Shown: piece by piece, positions 25,607 to 30,809 of the stretch | How positions within the stretch are numbered: position 1 is the stretch's first letter | Layout of the letters: every line of letters starts with the position of its first letter | From: a virus | Virus record (IMG/VR): IMGVR_UViG_3300020394_000625 | Location: 1 to 30,809 of that record | DNA: 30,809 nt | Strand: one strand, 5' to 3' | Notes under the pieces: generated by a model | Seen by the model: only the letters and a program-made list of their open reading frames with translations | What the model was told of the DNA's origin: nothing | Databases searched by the model: none | Position numbers and translations under genes: made by a program

Positions 25607-27388
25607 TTGCTAAAAATAAAAAATATTACGATCCGAAACTTTATGAGTGTAGGAAACGTCACACAGGCAGTTGACCTTGAACGAGATAATTTGACTCTTG
25701 TTTTGGGTAACAACTTAGATTTAGGTGGTGACGGTTCTCGTAATGGTACAGGTAAAACTACTCTTATCAATGCATTGTCTTTTGGTATATATGGTAATGC
25801 ACTTACAAATATCAGAAAAGATAACTTAATTAACAAGACAAATGCAAAGAACATGCTTGTTACGATTGACTTTGAATATAACGGAAGTCAATACAGAATT
25901 GAACGTGGTCGTAGACCAAATGTATTTCGTTTTATCAGAGACGGAATAGATTTAAACGATGGTGCTGATGATGTAGCACAAGGCGAAATGAGACAAACAC
26001 AAGTCGAAGTTGATTCGATTATTGGTATCTCTCATGCAATGTTCAAACACATTGTTGCTCTAAACACATACACAGATCCTTTCTTGAGTATGAGAGCAAA
26101 CGACCAACGTGAATTAATCGAAGAATTATTAGGTATTACTGAATTGTCTCGTAAAGCAGAGGCACTTAAAGAAGTAATCAAAGAAACAAAAGACGAAATC
26201 AAAGAAGAAGAATACAATCTAAAATCAATAGAAGATGCTAATTCACGTATTCTTAAAAACATTACAGACATAGAACGCAGACAACGTATTTGGCAAGACA
26301 AACACGACAAAGAATTAAAAGAATTAGAAGATGCATTGAATTCTTTATCACATGTTGATATCAAACAAGAAATTGCAAATCATCAAACTCTAAACGAATA
26401 TACAGAAAAGAAATCTAAACTAGAAGAAGCACAACGTTGGGTTGATAGTATTTCAGCCGATAACAAAAAGTTTCAAGATTTAGAAACAAGAGTTATAAGT
26501 GATATTGAAAAGATTAAAGACCACAAATGTTTTGCATGTGGTCAAGAAGTACATGATAGTAAACAAGAAGAAATTTTAAGAGAAAAAGAAGACTTGTTGG
26601 GTGAAACTAAATCACATCTAATGGAAAACTACGACAAGTTAGATACACATACAAAAGTAATCGATGAAGTAGGTGAACTAGGTGATAAGCCTACAGTATT
26701 CTACGATAATCTAAATGATGCATACGAACATCAAAACTCAGTTAGTGTATTAAAAGAACAAATCGAAACTAAAAAGAAACAAGAAGATCCTTATACAGAA
26801 CAAATCAAAGAAATGCGTGAAAGCAGTTTAGAAGAATTAGATTATTCTAAAATGAACGCATTACAATCTTATCGTGAACATCAGGACTTCTTGATGAAAC
26901 TGTTAACAAACAAAGACAGTTTTATTCGTAAAAAGATTATTGACCAAAACTTATCATATCTAAATTCACGTTTAGAATTTTATCTTGATAAACTTGGTTT
27001 ACCACATGAAGTAAAATTCATGAGTGATTTAACTGTAGAAATTACAGAATTAGGTCGTGAATTAGACTTTGATAATTTATCTAGAGGTGAACGTAACAGA
27101 CTTATCTTGGGATTAAGTTGGAGTTTCCGTGATATATTTGAATCTCTTTATAGTACAATTAACGTATTATTTGTAGACGAACTTATTGATAGTGGTATGG
27201 ATACAAACGGTGTTGAATCATCACTTGCAGTATTGAAGAAAATGCAACGTGATAGAAGTCGTTCAATATTCTTGATATCACATAGAGATGAATTATATGG
27301 ACGTGTTACTAATGTTCTTAATGTTATAAAAGAAAATGGCTTTACATCATTCTCTAATGAAGACGAAATTATAACTGAAACAACATAA
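25607..27388 (+). CDS. gp46: Recombination endonuclease subunit gp46 (Rad50/SbcC-like ATPase), TTG start
   Basis: A 593-residue SMC-type ATPase. Residues 41-52 (GDGSRNGTGKTT) are the P-loop; FRFIRDG follows as part of the N-terminal ATPase half. Two long coiled-coil arms flank a zinc hook C-F-A-C at 308-311 (HKCFACGQEV). The C-terminal half has the ABC signature LSRGERNRL (~491-499) and Walker B VLFVDEL (~520-526), followed by ISHRDEL. With gp47 it forms the end-resection complex. The only suitable start is TTG at 25607, seven bases after AGAGAGAGG; no ATG lies nearby. Its ribosome-site sequence GAGAGAGGT is fully complementary to nine bases of the small RNA loop at 28874-28882. T4 gp46 is 560 residues. 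Confidence 0.93.
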   Translation: MLKIKNITIRNFMSVGNVTQAVDLERDNLTLVLGNNLDLGGDGSRNGTGKTTLINALSFGIYGNALTNIRKDNLINKTNAKNMLVTIDFEYNGSQYRIERGRRPNVFRFIRDGIDLNDGADDVAQGEMRQTQVEVDSIIGISHAMFKHIVALNTYTDPFLSMRANDQRELIEELLGITELSRKAEALKEVIKETKDEIKEEEYNLKSIEDANSRILKNITDIERRQRIWQDKHDKELKELEDALNSLSHVDIKQEIANHQTLNEYTEKKSKLEEAQRWVDSISADNKKFQDLETRVISDIEKIKDHKCFACGQEVHDSKQEEILREKEDLLGETKSHLMENYDKLDTHTKVIDEVGELGDKPTVFYDNLNDAYEHQNSVSVLKEQIETKKKQEDPYTEQIKEMRESSLEELDYSKMNALQSYREHQDFLMKLLTNKDSFIRKKIIDQNLSYLNSRLEFYLDKLGLPHEVKFMSDLTVEITELGRELDFDNLSRGERNRLILGLSWSFRDIFESLYSTINVLFVDELIDSGMDTNGVESSLAVLKKMQRDRSRSIFLISHRDELYGRVTNVLNVIKENGFTSFSNEDEIITETT

Positions 27389-27397
27389 GGAACTATC

Positions 27398-27607
27398 ATG
27401 TCTGACGATGTTAAAAAAGTTGCCGAACAACAGGCAACTGAAGCCTATGGCTTATTTTTAAAATTCTTAAAATTCTTTTCATATGCCTGTATTGCAGGTT
27501 TGTTATTTGTAGCAAGTTGTAACTTTGGTGTAGATGGAACTGGAGGTAAACCAGACCCAAATCCAGAATTGTTTGAAGAATATAAAAGTAATATGGGAAT
27601 AGATTGA
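27398..27607 (+). CDS. Small single-pass membrane protein
   Basis: A 69-residue protein with a polar N-terminus (MSDDVKKVAEQQATEAYG), one hydrophobic segment (about 20-42, including YACIAGLLFVASCNF) and a Gly/Pro/Asp-rich tail. AAGGAA stands eight bases upstream of the ATG, nine bases after the gp46 stop. The order of charges suggests a cytoplasmic N-terminus. No family recognised. The Cys at the end of the hydrophobic part is weakly lipobox-like (VASC), but the long N-terminal part argues against a lipoprotein signal. Confidence 0.7.
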   Translation: MSDDVKKVAEQQATEAYGLFLKFLKFFSYACIAGLLFVASCNFGVDGTGGKPDPNPELFEEYKSNMGID

Positions 27608-28005
27608 TGCCTTATCATACAGAAGCAAAATTATTTACAGTTGGTGACTTTACTAGTCATGCAGGATTACCATTAAAATGGAAAATAGAATGTGATGCTA
27701 TATCGCCTGAACAGTGGTCAGCATTGGCAACTATGATAATGGAGTATCAAACTGAACCTTTCAGCAAAGTAGTAGGCATACCCAGAGGAGGATTAGCATT
27801 ACAATATGCTCTAGAACCTTATGTAACAGAAGGCGATTATCCTTGGTTAGTTGTTGACGATGTTTATACAACTGGTACAAGTTTTAGAGAATTCTGTACA
27901 AACAAGCATACAATGTTTGCGTACAAGTGGTGTGTATTTGCAAGAAAGCCAATCCCTTCTATGGAAGATATTAATGCGTTATTCACAATGCCGGAAGCAA
28001 AGTAA
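27607..28005 (+). CDS. Phosphoribosyltransferase-like protein
   Basis: A 132-residue protein starting at ATG 27607, one base into the previous stop (TGATG). The PRPP-binding loop WLVVDDVYTTGTSF is the hallmark of type I phosphoribosyltransferases, and VVGIPRGGLALQYAL ahead of it is the usual first strand-loop region. The protein is shorter than typical nucleobase PRTases (~170-200) and lacks a recognisable hood, so the substrate cannot be named; salvage of a base is the plausible role. A non-enzymatic PRTase-fold protein is possible. Confidence 0.7.
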   Translation: MPYHTEAKLFTVGDFTSHAGLPLKWKIECDAISPEQWSALATMIMEYQTEPFSKVVGIPRGGLALQYALEPYVTEGDYPWLVVDDVYTTGTSFREFCTNKHTMFAYKWCVFARKPIPSMEDINALFTMPEAK

Positions 28006-28787
28006 TGTGGCGACACGGCAATACTTATGGGTGGTTTGATATGTGGGATAATCCAGTTCAAGATGAAGTTTGGATACATGATAATTTTCTTCCAGAAGAT
28101 AAAGTTGATGAACTTTTAGAAAAGTTAAACTCAACTAGTTACCGAACTATTGGTGAAACAATCAAATCAGAGTCACAATTAAAAGACAGTAAAGTAGAAC
28201 AAGACACACAAACAGTATCAGACTTTTCTTATAATGTACATGGTGATATAAAAATAAGAGAAGACTTTGTGGTTAGAGATTCTATTGCTAAACAACTAGC
28301 AAAAATATTTCCGAAAGAAAGAGTAGCAGACTACTCAGACAGAAGTAATGAACTTTATCCTTTACAACTATTCATGAAAAGTCACGGAGTGGGAAGACGT
28401 TATTCACTTCATTCTGAATCTTTTTCAACATATGGTAGTCACGGATTTATGATATTTTTAGATGAAGTTGAAGGTTGTGATTTAGTATTTCCAAGTGAAA
28501 AGTCTTTACCTGCATTATGGGAAAAATATCCTCTATGGAAACCAATATGGGAAAAGAATAAAGAAACTATACCAACAAGTAGATATCTAAATGACTTTAG
28601 ATATACACCAAAAAGAAATCAATGTATTTTATTTAAACTTGAATCTGCACATTATGTTGATGAACCACAAGGCGAATATGTAAATAAACCCGGTTCTTGG
28701 CGTCATTCAATACAGGGTTGGCCTTGGGTTGAATCTGAATTTCAGAAAAGAATGTTAAACAAGATATCAACATATGGTGATAGATAA
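28005..28787 (+). CDS. 2OG-Fe(II) oxygenase-like protein (prolyl-4-hydroxylase type)
   Basis: A 260-residue protein whose start overlaps the preceding stop (TAATG). The double-stranded beta-helix pattern is visible in the second half: RRYSLHSESFSTYG gives a His136-x-Glu138 iron site, then FMIFLDEVEGCDLVFPS, a strand CILFKLESAHYVDEP with distal His216, and SWRHSIQGWPW with Arg233 as the likely 2-oxoglutarate anchor. The usual HxD is HxE here, which the family tolerates. Many marine T4-like phages carry such oxygenases; substrates are mostly unknown. It is the last gene of the gp55 operon, and no terminator follows before the next promoter. Confidence 0.72.
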   Translation: MWRHGNTYGWFDMWDNPVQDEVWIHDNFLPEDKVDELLEKLNSTSYRTIGETIKSESQLKDSKVEQDTQTVSDFSYNVHGDIKIREDFVVRDSIAKQLAKIFPKERVADYSDRSNELYPLQLFMKSHGVGRRYSLHSESFSTYGSHGFMIFLDEVEGCDLVFPSEKSLPALWEKYPLWKPIWEKNKETIPTSRYLNDFRYTPKRNQCILFKLESAHYVDEPQGEYVNKPGSWRHSIQGWPWVESEFQKRMLNKISTYGDR

Positions 28788-28811
28788 AATAAAAAAAGTT
28801 TAAAAAAGGTG

Positions 28812-28840
28812 TTGACTTTCCATTCAGTATTTGTTATTAT
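28812..28840 (+). promoter_or_regulatory. Sigma70-type promoter for the candidate small RNA
   Basis: TTGACT at 28812-28817, spacer 17, TATTAT at 28835-28840, with TGT before the -10 box (extended -10). Transcription is expected to start at about 28847, which is the base of the first stem of the RNA. Confidence 0.7.
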
Positions 28841-28846
28841 TAAACT

Positions 28847-28953
28847 ATTAAAGATGTCAAGTGTCTCCTCTCAACCTCTCTCATCTAGCTAGGCATCTTT
28901 AGTATTCTCATACGAGAGCGAGTAATATGCCGGCTTCGGCCGGCATATTTTTT
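28847..28953 (+). ncRNA. Candidate small regulatory RNA with pyrimidine-rich anti-Shine-Dalgarno loop
   Basis: Between the promoter at 28812-28840 and the terminator at 28924-28953 lies a ~107-nt stretch with no open frame. The predicted 5' end falls on a long stem: TAAAGATGTC (28849-28858) pairs with GGCATCTTTA (28892-28901), extended by a few pairs outward, with one or two GU pairs. It encloses a 33-nt loop rich in C and U, containing CTCCTCTCAA and CCTCTCTC. A short hairpin TCTC-ATAC-GAGA follows, then the terminator. The loop is complementary to ribosome sites: TTGAGAGG of the gene at 13054, GAGAGAGGT of gp46, and AGAGGTT of the gene just downstream. This resembles anti-Shine-Dalgarno loops of some alphaproteobacterial trans-acting RNAs. 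It may instead be a 5' leader with an attenuator. Confidence 0.6.
28924..28953 (+). terminator. Strong Rho-independent terminator with TTCG tetraloop
   Basis: The stem AATATGCCGGC (28924-28934) and GCCGGCATATT (28939-28949) closes a TTCG loop, eleven perfect pairs, followed by a run of T to 28953. It is by far the most GC-rich helix in this AT-rich window. It ends the small RNA and separates it from the small genes that follow. Confidence 0.93.
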
Positions 28954-28964
28954 AAGAGGTTCAA

Positions 28965-29132
28965 ATGGATAAAAACGAAAAGAAAAAACTAGAAAAAGCC
29001 GAACTAGAAAAACAGATACAAGAGTATCTTAAAAAAGGTGGCAAGATAGAACAATGTCCTGAAGGTGCTATCACAGATGAAGGACAAATGAACTATAAAT
29101 TTCGTAGAAAGAAAAATCCTAAATCAAAATGA
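28965..29132 (+). CDS. 55-residue basic protein of unknown function
   Basis: A short gene with AAGAGGT five bases upstream of the ATG. The product is highly charged: MDKNEKKKLEKAELEKQIQE at the start, a middle with KIEQCPEGAITDEG, and a Lys/Arg-rich end (KFRRKKNPKSK). The first part looks like a single charged helix. Its stop overlaps the next ATG (ATGA). It lies directly behind the terminator of the small RNA, so its expression needs read-through or an unseen promoter. Confidence 0.65.
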   Translation: MDKNEKKKLEKAELEKQIQEYLKKGGKIEQCPEGAITDEGQMNYKFRRKKNPKSK

Positions 29133-29305
29133 AAATGAGAAAACTACTAGACGGTAAAGAAGTACCTGAACTTAAAACTGCAATTACCTTAAAAGTCTAT
29201 ACGAAATCTCCCAAAAAATATAAACTCATCGACATGGAAACTGGCGAAGAGTATATAGGTACACATCACCCTGATTCACATTGGCAAAAGATAGAAAAAG
29301 AATAA
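29129..29305 (+). CDS. 58-residue protein of unknown function
   Basis: The start ATG at 29129 overlaps the previous stop by four bases; a second in-frame ATG follows two codons later. The product (MKMRKLLDGKEVPELKTAIT, then YKLIDMETGEEYIGTHHPDS, then HWQKIEKE) looks like a tiny beta-rich domain. No motif recognised. Coupling to the upstream gene supports translation. Confidence 0.65.
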   Translation: MKMRKLLDGKEVPELKTAITLKVYTKSPKKYKLIDMETGEEYIGTHHPDSHWQKIEKE

Positions 29306-29316
29306 AGTAAGTGTTT

Positions 29317-29338
29317 AACTTAACAACGTTGTTAAGTT
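29317..29338. repeat. 22-bp perfect palindrome
   Basis: AACTTAACAAC followed directly by GTTGTTAAGTT, a perfect inverted repeat without spacer, 11 bases after a stop codon and 27 bases before the next start. A T-rich stretch (TATTTTTT) follows. It fits a dimeric repressor site or a weak AT-rich terminator hairpin. Confidence 0.8.
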
Positions 29339-29364
29339 GATGTATTTTTTCCATAAATATTTGT

Positions 29365-29589
29365 ATGAAAGTGTTTATGGTAATAATTTTTATTCTATCT
29401 AATGGTACAGAAATTTATCCTACACAAAAAGGTTGGGCTCCACATGAAGTTGAGTCTCTTGAAGTGTGTGAACAAAAGAAACTGGCCGCAGAAGAATATA
29501 TTGAATGGGCTTTCCTAACCGGAAAGATGCCTAGCTATTATGATGGCTATAAGATTCTTTGTAATGTTACCGGAGGAGACGATAAATGA
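29365..29589 (+). CDS. Small secreted or membrane-anchored protein of unknown function
   Basis: A 74-residue protein with a short hydrophobic N-terminus (MKVFMVIIFILSNGTEIYPT) that could be a signal peptide or anchor, followed by a soluble part with two Cys residues (SLEVCEQKKLAAEEYIEWAF and GYKILCNVTGG), which could form a disulfide outside the membrane. No ribosome site precedes the ATG; instead CCATAAATAT, similar to a late promoter box, ends six bases upstream, so the message may be almost leaderless, or translation may begin at the second Met (29377). Its stop overlaps the next ATG (ATGA). Confidence 0.65.
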   Translation: MKVFMVIIFILSNGTEIYPTQKGWAPHEVESLEVCEQKKLAAEEYIEWAFLTGKMPSYYDGYKILCNVTGGDDK

Positions 29590-29720
29590 TAAAGTGGCAC
29601 AGAAAACAAACTGAATATTGGCAAAAGAAATTCAATGTTGATTCTTATGGTTTAGCATGGATTGCCTGGGCAAAAGGTCTTGTTATGGGTGTATTGATTG
29701 CTTGGTTTATATTCCACTAA
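29586..29720 (+). CDS. 44-residue single-pass membrane protein
   Basis: The start overlaps the previous stop by four bases. The product has a basic N-terminus (MIKWHRKQTEYWQKKFNVDS) and a hydrophobic C-terminal segment (GLAWIAWAKGLVMGVLIAWF), a C-tail-anchored topology. The last 14 bases overlap the end of the opposite-strand nuclease gene. No family is recognised; pairing with the preceding small secreted protein suggests both act at the host membrane. Confidence 0.65.
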   Translation: MIKWHRKQTEYWQKKFNVDSYGLAWIAWAKGLVMGVLIAWFIFH

Positions 29721-30234
29721 TACAGTGGTATTCAAATCTTTCGGTATTATATGACCAAAATTCTTCTGTACTTGTAACTATCCAAGTACCGTATTTCTCA
29801 GAATTATATTTTACATGAACAGGGCTTCTCCAGCCTTTGTTCAATAGTATTTCTTGAAATGCTACATAAGTTCCCTTACGACTAAACTTCATAAAAAGAA
29901 TATTCACATCGCCTTCTTCTGCGATTTCCATAGTTTGATTTATCCAACCTTCTAAAAGCGGAATTTTTTTATTGTGTAGAAAATGGTGAAAAGGGAAATC
30001 AGCATAATTCTTGCATTCGCAATTAAAATACTTCCAGTTATCAGGAGGTATAATATCTCCTTTAAAACCTCTTACTTGTCCTTCACTTAGATTAGTTGCT
30101 CTATGGAAATTACTTCCACCTATATATGCACCACTATTAGGTACACGTACAAAGCTACCATTGTATTTCTCACTTAGGAACTTAGCTAAATCTCTTTCAT
30201 AGCTACTACCTTTTGCTTTACTTTTGCTTGGCAT
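29707..30234 (-). CDS. PD-(D/E)XK endonuclease (resolvase-like or free-standing homing type)
   Basis: A 175-residue protein with a complete nuclease core: Glu13 in GSSYERDLAKFL, Asp60 in KGDIIPP, and Glu73-x-Lys75 in NCECKNY, in the order E...D...ExK seen in Holliday-junction resolvases and in the I-Ssp6803I/F-CphI homing-endonuclease group. VRVPNSGAY and the basic N-terminus (PSKSKAKGSS) could bind DNA. It has its own sigma70-type promoter and stands alone on this strand, pointing away from the structured region at 30361-30809. A free-standing homing enzyme is suggested by that setting; a resolvase or DNA-repair nuclease is equally compatible with the motif. Ribosome site is weak (GAAAGATAGA). 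Confidence 0.75.
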   Translation of the reverse strand: MPSKSKAKGSSYERDLAKFLSEKYNGSFVRVPNSGAYIGGSNFHRATNLSEGQVRGFKGDIIPPDNWKYFNCECKNYADFPFHHFLHNKKIPLLEGWINQTMEIAEEGDVNILFMKFSRKGTYVAFQEILLNKGWRSPVHVKYNSEKYGTWIVTSTEEFWSYNTERFEYHCISGI

Positions 30235-30256
30235 AAATTCTATCTTTCATCATAAA

Positions 30257-30270
30257 AGGTCTAAAGACCT
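30257..30270 (-). terminator. Small hairpin with T-run in the nuclease leader
   Basis: On the minus strand AGGTC-TTTA-GACCT is followed by TTTT, about 25 bases before the nuclease ATG and downstream of its promoter. The stem is short, so it would be a weak attenuator at most. Confidence 0.35.
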
Positions 30271-30303
30271 AATCCCTCTTAATTCTCAATCGCTTTGCTC
30301 TTT

Positions 30304-30315
30304 CGAATTAATTCG
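30304..30315. repeat. 12-bp palindrome downstream of the nuclease promoter
   Basis: CGAATTAATTCG is a perfect palindrome located about 8-19 bases past the expected transcription start of the nuclease gene, a usual place for a repressor site. An operator role is inferred only from position and symmetry. Confidence 0.45.
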
Positions 30316-30329
30316 GTATTTGTTTTATA

Positions 30330-30358
30330 AGTATATATCATTAATTGGTATATGTCAA
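30330..30358 (-). promoter_or_regulatory. Sigma70-type promoter for the nuclease gene
   Basis: On the minus strand TTGACA (30353-30358) and TATACT (30330-30335) with a 17-base spacer. The leader to the ATG at 30234 is about 90 bases and holds a palindrome and a small hairpin. Confidence 0.8.
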
Positions 30359-30360
30359 TA

Positions 30361-30809
30361 GTATTAGTCTCTGTCCCGTGAAGAAGCCATAATTGCCCTG
30401 TTGCCAGGACAATTAAAAAATGGCTGTACAGAAAAATCTTGTCTTATCTGTCCCTTGCTCATCGCCTCTATGTCTAAGTTAGTCGCTAGTTACGACGGAG
30501 TCGGTTGGCGATCCCTCCTTAACTTAGTATTGCATCTTTCGATCCAACGGCACCTTTTATAATCCACATAGATAGAAACTATAAAAAGCAGATAGTGTTA
30601 TAAAAACCTATCATCGGTAATATTATACTAGTCAACCATGTCCTTCAGGGACCATGGCTGTTTTGTGATTATGAATACTCTTTGTGGTTTACGAGAAGAA
30701 TGTCAGAATTCATCCTGACTAGTCCGACGGCAAACTTTATTTGCAATCTCAATCCCGTGTCGGCAACCCGACAAACGATTCCACTATGTATGCTGAGATA
30801 TTAGTCATT
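30361..30809. other. Gene-poor structured region, possible large non-coding RNA
   Basis: No open frame of convincing length is present, yet the stretch is more GC-rich than its surroundings and dense in inverted repeats. Seen: a long hairpin 30385-30425 (AGCCAT outer arm, AATTG/CAATT and CCTG/CAGG inner arms) that pairs better on the minus strand, where a C-A mismatch becomes U-G and the loop becomes GCAA; an interleaved pair ATCGCC 30461-30466 with GGCGAT 30507-30512 and CTAAGTTA 30474-30481 with TAACTTAG 30520-30527, a pseudoknot; CGAC-GGA-GTCG 30493-30503; CCATGTCC/GGA-C-CATGG 30636-30657; GCAAA/TTTGC 30730-30744; TGTCGG/CCGACA 30758-30773. Two near-copies of TCCRACGGCA occur at 30543 and 30723, and TATTAGTC occurs at both ends (30362, 30799). 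Strand and identity are open; the element may continue past the window. Confidence 0.5.
30570..30606. repeat. Two imperfect tandem copies 20 bp apart
   Basis: AGATAG-N4-TATAAAAA at 30570 and AGATAG-N3-TATAAAAA at 30590 are spaced about two helical turns apart inside the gene-poor region. They could be paired protein-binding sites or a local duplication. Confidence 0.45.

Noticed and set aside
27398-27607. Cytochrome-oxidase subunit IV-like protein
   Set aside because: The single hydrophobic helix after a short polar start is vaguely similar, but there is no specific motif and the context gives no support.
30385-30425. Rho-independent terminator
   Set aside because: The hairpin has no T-run on its 3' side on either strand; the A/T run lies inside the outer stem.
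30714-30735. Hammerhead ribozyme
   Set aside because: CTGACTAGTCCGACGGCAAAC looks like a hammerhead core at first sight, but CTGANGA and GAAA are not intact and stem II does not close properly.
30361-30809. tmRNA (ssrA), one-piece or permuted two-piece
   Set aside because: GGTGCCGTTGGATCGA on the minus strand recalls the tmRNA 5' end, and clpP is nearby, but there is no T-arm (GTTCGAnTC) with matching acceptor stem and no tag frame ending in Ala-Ala-stop. A covariance search could still overturn this.
30361-30809. Group I intron
   Set aside because: AATTGC, GACTA and GATATTAGTC recall P, R and S elements in the right order on the plus strand, but the putative P and Q segments do not pair and no split exon was found.
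30365-30809. Short open frames in the structured region (minus-strand 33- and ~43-codon frames, plus-strand ~70-codon frame)
   Set aside because: None has a start codon with a ribosome site, and they run through the inverted repeats. Their protein-like look is weak evidence; homologue codon statistics would decide.
1-30809. tRNA genes, CRISPR arrays, insertion sequences, integrase or attachment sites
   Set aside because: I saw no cloverleaf with TTCRANY arm, no regular spacer-repeat pattern, no transposase or integrase frame.

Overview
The window is about 30.8 kb of a low-GC tailed-phage genome of the T4-like (myovirus) type. It carries recognisable T4 homologues: baseplate wedge gp25, gp6 and gp53, hub gp5, late sigma factor gp55, and recombination nuclease gp47/gp46. 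Two copies of a T4-style late promoter box (GATAAATAC) stand in front of structural operons. The AT-rich composition and the accessory genes (ClpP protease, 2OG-Fe(II) oxygenase, PRTase-like protein, SDR-like protein) fit a marine phage of low-GC bacteria, such as the myoviruses of SAR11 or OM43. That host assignment is inference; no host gene is present to prove it.

Layout. (1) 1-10222, minus strand: late baseplate-wedge operon gp25 - gp6 (enlarged) - a very long protein running off the left edge and ending in adhesin-like repeats. (2) 10282-13484, plus strand: an island of early-type genes with sigma70-like promoters, holding clpP, a PD-(D/E)XK nuclease-like gene and six small unknown genes. 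It splits the structural region. (3) 13481-22995, minus strand: second late operon, read from the right as tail-tube-cap-like protein, gp53, a 1624-residue hub protein with an N-terminal cell-wall-lytic-like domain, an SGNH/GDSL-type hydrolase, gp5 with a C-terminal M15-type peptidase instead of a lysozyme, two small membrane proteins, and a lysozyme-like protein. (4) 23064-28787, plus strand: tightly coupled operon gp55 - gp47 - SDR-like - gp46 - small membrane protein - PRTase - 2OG oxygenase. (5) 28812-29720, plus strand: a candidate ~107-nt small RNA with its own promoter and a very strong terminator, then four small genes and a 22-bp perfect palindrome. (6) 29707-30358, minus strand: a PD-(D/E)XK nuclease with its own promoter. 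(7) 30361-30809: a gene-poor, GC-richer stretch full of inverted repeats, including an interleaved (pseudoknot) pair.

How it works together. The plus-strand genes have host-type promoters and would be read first. One product, gp55, recognises the late boxes that drive the two minus-strand structural operons. gp46/47 link recombination and replication to late transcription, as in T4. The structural operon seems to build a baseplate with several enzymes that act on the cell envelope.

The best candidates for something undescribed are the small RNA at 28847-28953, whose pyrimidine-rich loop matches the Shine-Dalgarno sequences of phage genes, and the structured RNA-like region at 30361-30809 next to a nuclease gene.
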